A program made the position numbers and the translations under genes. A stretch of DNA of 64,000 nt from Chelydra serpentina. Lineage: Eukaryota; Chordata; Testudines; Chelydridae. Where the stretch lies: positions 21,492,501 to 21,556,500 of the forward strand of contig JBAIAC010000027.1 of the NCBI GenBank assembly GCA_037349315.1, read 5' to 3'. The notes under the pieces are model-generated. The model saw only the letters and a program-made list of their open reading frames with translations. It was not told the DNA's origin and did not search any database. The stretch's first letter is position 1; the number at the start of each line of letters is the position of its first letter. Positions 24,056 to 35,773 of the stretch are shown here, piece after piece.

Positions 24056-25862
24056 GGGGACACAGCCAGCCTGCCTCCCTCCTCCTCCCCACGCCGGGTT
24101 CCTAACGCCGTGGGACACGCAGCCAGCCTGCCTCTCTCCTCCTCCTCCCCCACGCCGGGTTCCTAACGCCGTGGGACACGCAGCCAGCCTGCCTCTCTCC
24201 TCCTCCTCCCCCCGCCGGGTTCCTAACGCCGTGGGACACGCAGCCAGCCTGCCTCCCTCCTCCTCCCCACGCCGGGTTCCTAACGCCGTGGGACACGCAG
24301 CCAGCCTGCCTCTCTCCTCCTCCTCCCCCACGCCGGGTTCCTAACGCCGTGGGACACGCAGCCAGCCTGCCTCTCTCCTCCTCCTCCCCCCGCCGGGTTC
24401 CTAACGCCGTGGGACACGCAGCCAGCCTGCCTCCCTCCTCCTCCCCCACGCCGGGTTCCTAACGCCGTGGGACACGCAGCTAGCCTGCCTCTCTCCTCCT
24501 CCTCCCCCCCGCCGGGTTCCTAACGCCGTGGGACACACAGCCAGCCTGCCTCCCTCCTCCTCCCCCACGCCGGGTTCCTAACGCCGTGGGACACGCAGCC
24601 AGCCTGCCTCTCTCCTCCTCCTCCCCCCGCCGGGTTCCTAACGCCGTGGGACACGCAGCCAGCCTGCCTCTCTCCTCCTCCTCCCCCACGCCGGGTTCCT
24701 AACTCCGTGGGACACGCAGCCAGCCTGCCTCTCTCCTCCTCCTCCCCACGCCGGGTTCCTAACGCCGTGGGACACGCAGCCAGCCTGCCTCCCTCCTCCT
24801 CCTCCCCCACGCCGGGTTCCTAACGCCGTGGGACACGCAGCCAGCCTGCCTCTCTCCTCCTCCTCCCCACGCCGGGTTCCTAACGCCGTGGGACACGCAG
24901 CCAGCCTGCCTCTCTCCTCCTCCTCCCCCCGCCGGGTTCCTAACGCCATGGGACACGCAGCCAGCCTGCCTCTCTCCTCCTCCTCCCCCACGCCGGGTTC
25001 CTAACGCCATGGGACACGCAGCCAGCCTGCCTCTCTCCTCCGCCTCCCCCACGCCGGGTTCCTAACGCCGTGGGACACGCAGCCAGCCTGCCTCCCTCCT
25101 CCTCCCCCACGCCGGGTTCCTAACGCCATGGGACACGCAGCCAGCCTGCCTCTCTCCTCCTCCTCCCCCACGCCGGGTTCCTAACGCCATGGGACACGCA
25201 GCCAGCCTGCCTCTCTCCTCCGCCTCCCCCACGCCGGGTTCCTAACGCCGTGGGACACGCAGCCAGCCTGCCTCTCTCCTCCTCCTCCCCCACGCCGGGT
25301 TCCTAACGCCGTGGGACACGCAGCCAGCCTGCCTCTCTCCTCCTCCTCCCCCACGCCGGGTTCCTAACGCCGTGGGACACGCAGCCAGCCTGCCTCTCTC
25401 CTCCTCCTCCCCCACGCCGGGTTCCTAACGCCGTGGGACACGCAGCCAGCCTGCCTCCCTCCTCCTCCCCCCCCACGCCGGGTTCCTAACGCCATGGGAC
25501 ACGCAGCCAGCCTGCCTCTCTCCTCCTCCTCCCCCCGCCGGGTTCCTAACGCCGTGGGACACGCAGCCAGCCTGCCTCCCTCCTCCTCCCCCACGCCGGG
25601 TTCCTAACGCCGTGGGACACGCAGCCAGCCTGCCTCTCTCCTCCGCCTCCCCCACGCCGGGTTCCTAACGCCGTGGGACACGCAGCCAGCCTGCCTCTCT
25701 CCTCCTCCTCCCCCACGCCGGGTTCCTAACGCCGTGGGACACGCAGCCAGCCTGCCTCTCTCCTCCTCCTCCCCCCGCCGGGTTCCTAACGCCGTGGGAC
25801 ACGCAGCCAGCCTGCCTCTCTCCTCCTCCTCCCCCACGCCGGGTTCCTAACACGGTGGGACA
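24056..25862. repeat. Minisatellite, about 60-bp unit, 30 copies, near MIR142
   Basis: Thirty copies of a unit containing CGCCGGGTTCCTAACGCC, GTGGGACACGCAGCCAGC and a CCTCTCTCCTCCTCCTCCCC tract. Length varies in the CT tract, with subtypes CCTCCCTCC, CTCCGCC and GCCATGG. The block at 24961-25080 recurs identically at 25141-25260, showing a 180-bp higher-order duplication. The many minus-strand frames are tandem artefacts because 60 bp is a multiple of three. Confidence 0.97.
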
Positions 25863-27861
25863 GAACTAACTTCACTAAGACTCTGCCTTGTCAATTCAGG
25901 GGAAATATCCTGCCTCCAATGAGCTTGTTACCAGGTCCTTGCTCCTGGGAGAATGTCCTCACTGAGCCTCACTCACGGACTCCCCTGCATTAAGAGCCCA
26001 AGGCAGGGACATGGGCAAGGGGCCCCCCCACTAGCTAGCCCCAGCTGCCAGCTCCGCTCTGGTTCAAGGGCCCCTGTCTCCAACAGTCACTGACAGAACT
26101 CTGCACTTCTGCTTTTGACACTTCCTCCCTCCCTGCCTGCTCCCTGGGCCCATCCTCCCCTTTCCAGAGTCAAGCCAGACCAAAGCAGGGCACATAGGAT
26201 AAGTGCAGCCAAGAGCCCCCTGAGTCCCAGCACCACGAGGCAGCCCCAGCTCCCAGGGGGCAGCCCCCAGCTCCCAGCATGCACATGGCCATCCAGGCAG
26301 CCCCCAGTGGCACACATCTACCCGGGCAGCTGCTGGTGGGCACATGGCAACCCTGGCAGGCCCCAGCTCCTGGCAGCACCTAGACAGGCCCCATTCCACC
26401 TGCTCACAGCATTCGCTTAAATAAAGCCTTTCGGAGCTTCGGCAGGGAGCCTGCCAGCCTCTGCCTCTGGGAGGGTCTTTCTTACCTGGTCAGGTGCCGT
26501 CCAACTGCCTCACATCTGGGTCTCAGAAACTGGGCACTGAAGTGGCCTCTTTCAGAGGGAACAATGGACAGTTAAAGGGTAAGTGAGCCAGACCCTGAAC
26601 TTGATTGGAGCTCCCCGGCCCCATTCTCTGGTGCGCGCATTCTCTCTGCAAACGCACACACACGGACACTCACGCACACACAGTCACGCACTTTACACAC
26701 CCCTGACAAGGGCTATTCTCTGGACTCGAAGCAGCACCCAGAGAGGCAGACCTTCCCCTGGGAAGCTGCAGCATCGCGGCCCAGGGAGTTTCCTCGTGGC
26801 CGGGATCATTCGGAGAGTTCTAAATACGTTACCAAATTCCGCCTTGTGCATGATGAGCTGTGCGGGATAAAAACCACCATAAACTACGGTCAATCGTCCA
26901 CCCGCCGCCTCTGCTGCTGCTGCCCAGGGTGCAGCCTGGTGCACTCACGGTGTGTCAGGAGGAATGGACGCCCCCACCAGAGAGCGAGCCTGCTTTTAAC
27001 CCCATCCTGCCCACGTGGGTTCAACCACAGGAAGCGCCGTAGCTGCTAGAAAGATAAAGTGTGTAGCTGTCCCACCCAGCGACACTCCAGCAGTCTGACC
27101 GCAGAGTGTTCTCAAGCGACGACTGCGCGGAACCGCTGCTGCTGCAAGACGCACCGGAAGCAAGAAACACTGTTGCAGTCACAGCCATTTAAGCTCTTCA
27201 GAACTTTGCCGTTCAGAGCAACAACCGTGTTTTTTTCCAAACATCTGCTTTCCACGGGCCCTTAGTAACTGACTCCCCCTTCCTTGTATCCCCAGCTAGT
27301 CATTCCCCTTCCTTGACCTACCAAGTCCCAACAGAATCACCAGCGGGACGACTCGCCAGAGCAGCATGGCACGTAGGGGGTGAGCAGCGCAGATCCTGCA
27401 GTGGGGCCCCAGTGAGGAAGACAGCCGCAGGGCAAGCTAGAGATAAGGGCTTTCCCCCCTGGTGCCTCCAGTTCTCCTCATTCCCAGCAGGGAGCTGGAG
27501 TTAACTTTGGATCAGTTTGCACCTGAAGCACTAGTTCAAGCACATGCACGTGTTGCAAGTCATGTGCACCTGGCACAGAGCTGAAGGAGCTTGCAACGCC
27601 AGCAAGAAGGCCAGAGCACCAACCTTCCAGAACAAAGACTAGCAGCCGCAAAGGGGATGTTGCCCCATTGCTGGTGGTCAGAATTACTTAGGGGTACAAG
27701 GAAGATGGGGCAGGTAGATTGCAATGGCACGTCATTCACTGAGGTCCCAGTCTATCACTCACACTGGCTCCATTCTTTACTCCATTGATTTCAATGGGGT
27801 ACTTCTGGAGTAAGGTATTACTCAGTATGAGTATGGGTGACAACACTGGACCCCAGGCAGA
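25863..27861. other. Non-coding stretch
   Basis: A plus-strand AATAAA occurs near 26420 and a CA-rich patch at 26655-26700. Near 27780 is the CCATTGATTTCAATGGGG motif of an old repeat. No gene recognised. Confidence 0.4.
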
Positions 27862-28287
27862 AGTGGACTGGAGATAAAAGGTTTAGAAACCTGACCTATG
27901 AAGAGAGGTTAAAAAAACTGGGCATGTTTATTCTTTAGAAAAGAAGACTGGGGGGTGGGGGGGAATGGACCTGATAACAGTTTTCCAATATGTTAAGGGC
28001 TGTTATATAGAGAAAAGGGATCAATTGTTCTCCATGTCCACTGAAGATAGGACAAGAAGTCATGGGTTTAATCTGCAGCAAGGGCAATTTAGGCTAGATA
28101 TACGGAAAAACTTTCCAACTATAAAAGGTAGTTAAGTTCTGGGACAGGCTTCTAAGGAGGTTGTAGAATCCCTGTCACTGGAGGCTTTTAAGGAAGGTTG
28201 GCCAAACACCTGTATAGATATACTTGGTCCTGCCTCTTAAGGTCTCTTCCAACGCTACATTTCTGTGATTCTGTGGTTCTATGAACC
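27862..28287 (+). mobile_element. Old CR1 LINE 3' end
   Basis: Degraded ORF2 C-terminus (...GACCTATGAAGAGAGGTTAA, GGCTAGATATACGGAAAAAC) and tail CTTCCAACGCTACATTTC...ATTCTGTGG. Confidence 0.85.
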
Positions 28288-28602
28288 TGAAAGACGATTC
28301 CAGCACCCAAAAGGGTTCAGGAGGCCATGCTGGCACCTGAATTTCTGAGCCACATGGCAGGAGTGATGTTTGGGAAAGGGGAGGAGTTTGTCGCTCTCAG
28401 TTACATGAATTACTGTAACATTAATTTAGGCAGGGAGCTGGAAGACCCCAGTAGATTCTAGCAGCAGAATGCAAGGCCTACATGCATTTCCGAGTGATCC
28501 AGACTGCCTGACTGAGCTTTCACCAACACAGCAAGGAGGAAATAGAAAAACCCAGATATTAAAGGGATGAAATCCAGGACCCAGTAATGGCCAACAGGTC
28601 AT

Positions 28603-28778
28603 GGGGGGAAGGGATAGCTCAGTTTGAGCATTGGCCTGCTAAACCCAGGGTTGTGAGTTCAATCCTTAAGAGGGCCATTTAGGGATCTGGGGCAAAAAAT
28701 TGGGGATTGGCCCTGCTTTGAGCAGGAGGTTAGACTAGATGACCTGCTAAGGTCCCTTCCAACCCTGATATTCTATGA
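28603..28778 (+). mobile_element. tRNA-derived SINE with CR1-like tail (Cry I type)
   Basis: Head GGGATAGCTCAGTTTGAGC (two or three bases shorter than other copies), B-box region GTGAGTTCAATCC, CR1-type tail ending TTCTATGA. Confidence 0.92.
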
Positions 28779-29396
28779 ACAGTAGACAAAGCAAATTAGA
28801 TATGGATTTGCAAAGGGACTGAGACGTTCAGGGGAAATGGGGTACAGAGCCTCCTACGTCACACTTCACAATTTGAATCCATGCAAGGCTAGAAGTCTGT
28901 CACCATCTGACAGACATACAGGGAGAGGCCCACGTGACATTAGTTTAATAATCTCAGTTAAGCTCTTAATGGACATTCCACATCACAAAATTGGTGCCAT
29001 TTGGCAACCTTCTTGACATCTGTAGCAAAGAGGGCAAGGAGTGGAGACTCATCTACCCTTCCTTCCCCAGAGGAGGCCTGTTTAAGTCAAGGTTGAGGCA
29101 CATTGAAAATGCATTGCGGGGAAGTTTTCATTGTCGTTGCCTGTGCTGTATATTAAGTATGTGCTTTGCGCCAGTAACTAAAGGGTTAATTATCTTTGAG
29201 TCTGATGCACATGGGTTATTGAAGCCATAAGGTTATTGGTTATTGGCTATTAAAAGAGCTTGGGTATACAAAACAATGTATTGTTGCAACCAATGTACTA
29301 AAATTAGTGTTCGATAAAGGTAACTTTTGACATCATATACTCAGACTTTTGTATGACTTTGCACAACATACTGATTTTCAAAAAATCAGCACATAC
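28779..29396. other. Non-coding stretch
   Basis: No gene or classified repeat recognised. Confidence 0.4.
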
Positions 29397-29408
29397 TAAA
29401 TGGATTAA

Positions 29409-29668
29409 GTATCAGAGGGGTAGCTGTGTTAGTCTGGATCTGTAGAAGCGACAAAGGGTCCTGTGGCACCTTATAGACTAACAGACGTATTGAAGCATAA
29501 GCTTTCGTGGGTGAATACCCACTTCTTCGGATGCAAGCAGTGGAAATGTCTCTATCTGCCTCTGGACATTTCCACTGCTTGCATCCGAAGAAGTGGGTAT
29601 TCACCCACGAAAGCTTATGCTTCAATACGTCTGTTAGTCTATAAGGTGCCACAGGACCCTTTGTCGCT
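29409..29668 (+). mobile_element. Fold-back repeat, 105-bp perfect palindromic arms, 12-bp TSD
   Basis: The arms 29446-29550 and 29565-29669 are perfect inverted copies around a 14-bp spacer (the last arm base overlaps the TSD). The left side begins with the conserved end GTATCAGAGGGGTAGC. TAAATGGATTAA flanks it at 29397-29408 and 29669-29680, so the whole palindrome was inserted as one unit. The target lies in or next to CR1-like sequence. Identical short peptides read from both strands are a consequence of the palindrome. Confidence 0.93.
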
Positions 29669-29680
29669 TAAATGGATTAA

Positions 29681-30893
29681 AAACTGGATAACTGATAGAT
29701 CTCAAGAATAACTGAAAGGGGTTAATAGAGGTAACTTGATGTAATATATTTAAACTTCTGTAAGGCATGTGATTGGTTCCACACATTTTGCTTAATAAAC
29801 TAGCATGATACAGAATCAATGTGGCATACATTAAAGGGATTAAAAACTGGCTAACGTGTAAGTCTCAGCATTTAATTGTAAATAGGGAAGTGTAATCAAG
29901 CAGGTGTGTTTCCAGTGGGGTTCCACATGGATCAGTTCTTAGCTCTAAGCAATTTAACATATTTATCAGTGACATGGAAGGAAACTTAAAATCATCACTG
30001 ATAAAGTTTGCAGATGGCACAAAGACTGGATGAGCGGTAAATAATGATGAGGAGAGGTCATTGATCTGTAGCAATCTGGATCGCTTGGTAAACTGGGCAC
30101 AAGCAAACAATATGCCTTTTAATACAGCCAATATCTAGTGAAAAAAATGCAGGCTATGCTTACAGGATGGGGGGGCTCTATTCTGGAAAGCAGGGACTCT
30201 GAAAAAGATCTGGGGGTCATGGTGGATAATCAGCTGAACATGACTTCCCAGTGTGATGCCATGGCCAAAAGGGCTAATGTGATCTTCAGATGTATAAACA
30301 GGGGAATCTCGAGTAAGAATAGGAAGGTTATTTTACCTTGGCATTTGCCACTGGTGCGACCACTGCTGGAATCCTGTGTCCAGTTCTTGTGCCCACAATT
30401 CAAGAAGGATGGTAATAAATTAGAGAGGGCTCAGAGAAGACCCACAAGAGTGATTAAAGGATTAGAAACCATGGTTTACGGTCATATACTCAGGTAACTC
30501 AATCTATTATCTTAAAAAGAGAAGACTAAGGGGTGCCTTAATCACAGTCTATAAGTACCTACGGGGGGAACAAATATTTGATAATGGGCTCGTGAGTCTA
30601 ACTGACAAAGGTATAACGAGATCCAATGGCTGGAAGCTGAAGTCTGACAAATTCAGAGAGGAAATAAGGTGCAAAATTTTAACAGTGAGTAATTAACCGT
30701 TAGAACAATTTACCAAGGATCGTGGTAGATTCTCCATCACTGACCATTTTTAAATCAAGATTGGATGTTTTTTCTAAAGATCTGCTTTAATTCAAACAGG
30801 AATTAATTCAAGGAAGTTTTATGGCCTATGCTATGCAGGGGGTCAGCCTAGGTGATCACTAGCCCCTTCTGGCTTTATAATCTATTAATTGTA
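29681..30893 (+). mobile_element. Old CR1-type LINE remnant
   Basis: Broken ORF2 from the FNIFIS-like region and catalytic-region remnant (AAGTTTGCAGATGGCACAAA) through the thumb (LVRPLLESCVQFLCPQFKKD) to a decayed 3' end near GATCACTAGCCCCTTCTGGC. Frameshifts and stops are present. Confidence 0.85.
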
Positions 30894-31495
30894 AATGAGG
30901 ACTCAGCATCCAAAGGGACATTTCTAGTGAGGTTCCACAGGGATCTGTGCTTGACCCAGTGCTATCCAATATTTGTACTGAGAGCTGGCAAAAAATGTAG
31001 AATCATTATTGGTAAAATTTGCAGATGGCACAAAACTTGGTGAAGTAGAAAACAAAGAGAACGGGTCAGTTTTTCAGAGTGATCAGAATTGCTTGGTAAG
31101 CTTGGCTCATTTGACCGACATGCCTTTTAACCCAGCCAAAAGTAAATGTCTATATCTAGGAACCAAAGATGTAGGTCACATTTTCATGATGGAGACTGTT
31201 GCCTAGAAAGCAGTGACATTGGAAAGGGCTTAGGGGTCATGGTGGGAACCAATTGAACATGAACTCCCCGTGCAATGCAGTGTCTAGGCAGGATAAATGA
31301 TTCCTGGATGTGCAAGCAGAGAAGTATTGAGTAGGAGCAGGGAGGTGGCATTATCTCTGTATAGGGCATTGACGAGACCATTATTGCATACTACATCCAG
31401 GTCTGGTGTCCACACTTCCAAAAAGGATGTTGAAAAATTGGAAAGGGTTCCAAGAAGAGCTATAAGAATTATTTGAAAATTGGCCTTACAGTGAA
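30894..31495 (+). mobile_element. Second old CR1-type LINE remnant, tandem to the previous
   Basis: Restarts in the RT region (GAGGTTCCACAGGGATCTG, AATTTGCAGATGGCACAAAA) and runs to the thumb region (CCAGGTCTGGTGTCCACACT). Heavily mutated. Confidence 0.8.
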
Positions 31496-31890
31496 AGATT
31501 CTCTGGCCACCCAGCTCTGAAGGCAGCAACTCAGAAGTAGGGGTGGCATGGTATGGTATTGCCACCCTTACTTCTGCGCTGCTGCTGGCGGGGCGCTGCC
31601 TACAGAGGTGGGTGCCCGGCCAACAGCCACCGCTCTCTGGCCACCCAGCTCTGAAAGCAGCACAGAAGTAAGGGTGGCAATACCATGACCCCCCTTAAAT
31701 AACTTTGCGATCCCCTTCAGCTCCCTTTTGGGTCAGGACCCCCAATTTGAGAAACACTGGTCTCCCCCATGAAATCTGTATAGTATAGGGTAAAAGCGCA
31801 CAAAAGACCAGATTTCACGGGGGAAGACCAGATTTCACAGTCCCTGACATGTTTTTCATGGCCGTGAATCTGGTAGGGCCCTACTCATAG
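31496..31890. repeat. Repeat with direct and inverted internal copies
   Basis: CTCTGGCCACCCAGCTCTGA occurs at about 31500 and 31632, and a roughly 32-bp block around GGTATTGCCACCCTTACTTC is inverted near 31650-31690. It continues into an old repeat with TTGAGAAACACTGG. Class unknown. Confidence 0.55.
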
Positions 31891-32640
31891 CTGTACCGGA
31901 TAGCAGGAGGAAAAAAACGTCACTGATGGATGTCACTCACATCAGCAGCTCTGCCTCTGAGTACTAGTAAGGAGCAGATCAGCACCGGTGGCTTTTCAGA
32001 GTATAACTACAATCTTACTTGGAAACCTGAAAGCGTTTCGTTCTGTGTAACTCAGAGACGATGTCATTCAGAGATAATGAGTGCTAGCTATGTGCTCTCA
32101 ACAGTATGGTAGCCCAGTAGCTAAAGAGTTAATTATCTATATTTGTTGCACATGGCATGATACATGTTGGCACCAAGCGTGCACCTGTTCTCGTAAGAAG
32201 ATGCATTTTGCGGCACTTTGAAAAGCCAGCTCTTAAACAGGAAGCTCTTCTCAGCCTAACTCTGGAAGTCGCTCTCACTAGCCTGGCTGGCCAGCTGATC
32301 CAGTCTTACTCCTTGGAGACTTTTTGTGAACGTGAGGCATCCAACTGAGAGTTTCATAATTATTCACCACACAGCCAAGTCCCGGTGCTGTGGATAAACT
32401 GTGGAATCCCGTCCCCTGCGCTTTTGCTGGTCACAAATGCAAATGGAACATTCCAACGTTTAGTTTTGAGCAGACTCATCTGCAATGTGATGTCGCCATG
32501 TAGAAAAGTCAGGTAACTGTTTATCACATCCCAGGGCAGGAGGGGAAAGAGCCACTCTGGCAGTGCTGCCTCGACTGGTGTGCTTATTAGTTAGGTTGAA
32601 TTAAATCCAGGAGTATGTGAACTGGAACAAACTATAACAT
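31891..32640. other. Non-coding stretch
   Basis: No gene or classified repeat recognised. Confidence 0.4.
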
Positions 32641-33085
32641 CATGAATAGTGTGGAGAAAGTGAATAGGGAAGTGTTATTTACCCCTTCACATAACATAAG
32701 AACTAGGGGTCACCCAACGAAATTAACAGGCACAAGGTTTAAAACAAAGTATTTCTTCACATAATGCCCAGCCAACCTGTGGAACTCACTGCCAGGGGAT
32801 GTTGTTAAGGCCAAAAGTCTAACTGGGTTCAGAAAAGAATTAGACAAGTTCCTAGGTGCATCAATGACTATTAGCCAGGATGGGTAGGGATGCAACCCCA
32901 TGCTCTGGGTGTCACTGAGCCTCTGACTGCCAGAAACAGGGACTGACGAACAGGGGATGGCTCACTAGATAATAGCTCTGTTCTGTTCATTCCTGCTTAA
33001 GTACCTGGCACTGGCCACTGTCAGAAGGCCGGACACTGGGGTAGATGGACCATTGGTCTGGCCCAGTCTGGCCGTTCTTGTGCTG
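32641..33085 (+). mobile_element. Old CR1/L3-like LINE 3' end
   Basis: Contains TATTTCTTCACATAATGCCC, GGAACTCACTGCC and GGACCATTGGTCTGGCCCAG, the typical 3' region of old CR1/L3-type LINEs. The reverse orientation of the same family is at 37118-37405. Confidence 0.75.
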
Positions 33086-33282
33086 GGAGTCCAGGTATAG
33101 CAACACAAACCCGCAGTGGGCTGGAGGGAGCCATTGGGGGGAAAAGAGTTAAATAGAGAGTGACGCAAGGAACTGAGCAATGGAGAAACCCACCCGTTTG
33201 CTGCTGCTGCCGCCCTCCCTCTCCTGCCTTTCACCTTACCTTGATCCCTCCCAGCAGTTTTCTCTTAAAATTGCCCTGAATC

Positions 33283-33754
33283 TAGGCTGACCATATTTCC
33301 TTGAGACAAAAACGGGACATTGGGATGGCAAAAACGGGACGGGGAGACGAGGGGCAGCCGCAACAAGCCGCCCCTCGTCTCCCCGCTCAGCAGCTCGGCG
33401 GGGAGACGAGGGGCAGCCGCAACAAGCCGCCCCTCGTCTCCCCGCTCAGCAGCTCGGCGGGGAGACGAGGGGCAGCCGCAACAAGCCGCCCCTCGTCTCC
33501 CCGCTCAGCAGCTCGGCGGGGAGACGAGGGGCAGCCGCAACAAGCCGCCCCTCGTCTCCCCGCTCAGCTGCTCGGCGGGGAGACGAGGGGCAGCCGCAAC
33601 AAGCCAGCATTCAGTTTTTTACAAAAAAATAAAAACTATATATAGTTTATTAAAAACGGGACAAAATTGACATTTATATTAAAACGACGGGACGGTCGGG
33701 AAATATGAAAAAAACGGTACTGTCCCGTTTAAAACGGTACGTATGGTCAGCCTA
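33283..33754. mobile_element. Non-autonomous hAT element with 59-bp hairpin array
   Basis: Perfect 13-bp terminal inverted repeats, TAGGCTGACCATA (33283-33295) and TATGGTCAGCCTA (33742-33754), are flanked by a perfect 8-bp TSD CCTGAATC (33275-33282 and 33755-33762). The interior, 33340-33605, is a tandem array of a 59-bp unit in just over four copies. Each unit has 16-bp inverted arms (CGGGGAGACGAGGGGC and its complement) around a 14-bp loop. No transposase. The roughly 115-codon frames are array artefacts. Confidence 0.93.
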
Positions 33755-33762
33755 CCTGAATC

Positions 33763-35030
33763 CAAGCACTAGTCTCTGGGACCCGGATACAGCGATTGCA
33801 GACATGCAGCACTCAGCTTGCTGCCCTGCCCAATGCCCCCAGGGGGCCTGAGTCAGCAGGAGGGAGCTGGGAATCTGGAGATGGGGAGGGGGCCACTCCC
33901 TGTCACAGTATCCACAGGAAGATCCAGACCAGCTCTCCGGGGGCTCAGAGGAGGGAGAGTGGTAGCAGCAGTGTAGGATGAGGGAAGAAGCCGGGGGAGC
34001 CTGGAGTGGAGATAGCAGGACGGGAAGCAGACAGCCAAGGAGATGTGATGTTCTAAACTCCAGGAGGGTGGCTCTGAGCTGACGGATACGGAAGCTGGGG
34101 AGCTGGTGAATTGCTAGGGCCTGGGGGCGGAGAGTGCGGGTGAGGCTCCGACCAGAGACAGTCAAGCACACTGGCGCCATCGAAGTGATAGTGCAAAGGT
34201 GATGCCTGGCACAGCTACTGCACAAGGAGAAGAGGATTCCGAGTCAGACGTGACGGATGGTGCTAGCACATGGGGCGCTGGAGATGTCCTCGTTGATGCT
34301 CCTCTAGCCCCGGAGACACATCCTACTGAGGTGTTCACCTGAAGGGGACGATGGCTAGAGAGGGCGGTGTCAAAGGCACCACAAGCTCTGGACAGCCGCT
34401 GTGAGATGAAAGCAGAAAGGAAGGTTACAGGGGTGATGGTCAGGAGGGAGAGGGTAGATCGAAAACAGCAGCAGCAAAACCGAACCTGGTGGTGTAGCCA
34501 GGGGGTTGATAGGCAGGCAAAGGCACATGGCAGGAGAGCCCAGGGATGGGCGGGCTCTGCACCAAGGAGGCCCAGGGTGTCCATGACCCGGGGAGGGAGA
34601 GTGCACTGGATGGGTGTGCAAATGGAAGCAAGGACTGCAGGCAGCTCCGCAAAGAGGGGCAGAAGCCCTAAAGGCCTCCCTGTAGCTCAGCTGAGATGAC
34701 CCTAGCTCCCAGCCAAGTGCCCTGGAGCTCCCGTAGGGCAGCTCCTCACTTCCTGGTTCCTGTGCCAAACTGGGCAGCCAGTAACAGATGCAAGTACATC
34801 CAAACACGGCGTCATTCACTGCAGTTGAATGATGCCAGCAGGATGGGGCGGCATTACAGCCCATTGAGTTTTCACTGTCCCTCCGTGCTGCTGACACAGA
34901 GCGCTGCGAGCATTGCCAGGCAGGCGGCTGGAGAGCTGAGTGGCCCAGGAGGAGACATGTGGGCCTGTCGCGAGGCGGGCTGGCGCCCCACCACCCCGCT
35001 GTAGACTGAGACCCCTACAGGGCCATTTGC
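33763..35030. other. Non-coding, moderately GC-rich
   Basis: Overlapping open frames on both strands up to 175 codons, none with a recognisable domain or clean splice boundaries. Confidence 0.4.
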
Positions 35031-35235
35031 AAAGATGTGGGGGAGGTGACATCGTTTATTGGACCCACTTCTGTTGGGGACAGGTACACGCTTTGAAGCT
35101 CCACTGAGCTCTTCTTCAGGCCTGAAAGCTGACAGAAAGCCAACAGAAGTGGGTGCAATAAAAGATGTTCCCTCCCCCACCTCGTCTCGCTCCTATCCTG
35201 GGACCCACTCGGCTAGAACAACACTGCAAACAGGG
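35031..35235 (-). repeat. Fold-back copy of a second interspersed family
   Basis: GACATCGTTTATTGGACCC...CTTCTGTTGG on the left is inverted as CCAACAGAAGTGGG...AATAAAAGATGTTCCC on the right, with CGAGCTTACACAGAGC-type spacer sequence decayed between them. The right side continues to the family end ATCCTGGGACCCAC...GGCTAGAACAACACTGC. A single-arm relative lies at 52555-52690. Confidence 0.65.
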
Positions 35236-35427
35236 ATGTGGGCGTCGATTTGGATTTCAGAAGGAAGAGAATGGGGGGAGGGTTGCTAGTGGGCAGGGTT
35301 AGAAGTGATTTGAAATTTGCAGGGGGGTCTTCATCTCCTAGTTCCCCACCCCAGCAGCCCTTGACAGTGAGTCTGCCTCTCTGCTCCCTTCCCCAATGTT
35401 GGCCACTGCACCCAAAAGCAGCAGCTC

Positions 35428-35725
35428 AGGATGTTCTCAGTGATGGCAGATGACAGAACAAGAAGCAATGGTCTCAAGTTGCAGTGGGGAAGGTCTAGGT
35501 TGGATATTAGGAAACTATTTCACTAGGAGGGTGGTGAAGCACTGGAATGGGTTACCTAGGGAGGTGGTGGAATCTCCTTCCTTAGAGGTTTTTAAGGCCC
35601 GGCTTGACAAAGCCCTGGCTGGGATGATTTCGTTGGGGTTGATCCTGCTTTGAGCAGGGGGTTGGACTAGATGACATCCTGAGGTCTCTTCCAAACCTCA
35701 TCTTCTCTGATTCTCTGATTCTATG
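35428..35725 (+). mobile_element. Young CR1 LINE 3' end
   Basis: Codes the terminal ORF2 segment ([20 protein letters not shown], ...LDKALAGMI) with a small deletion, then the CR1 tail TTTGAGCAGGGGGTTGGAC. Confidence 0.93.
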
Positions 35726-35773
35726 ACAGCTAGCTGCTTAAGATTGAAACAGTTAACAGTGTTGCCATTTACC

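Noticed and set aside
24056..25862. Overlapping minus-strand frames with GRLAACPTALGTRRG repeats
   Set aside because: Minisatellite with a period near 60 bp stays open in frame; no start context, splice signals or independent support.
29386..29711. Same peptide encoded on both strands
   Set aside because: Direct consequence of the perfect palindrome; not a gene pair.
33301..33670. Two roughly 115-codon frames
   Set aside because: Translation of the 59-bp array in a hAT element.
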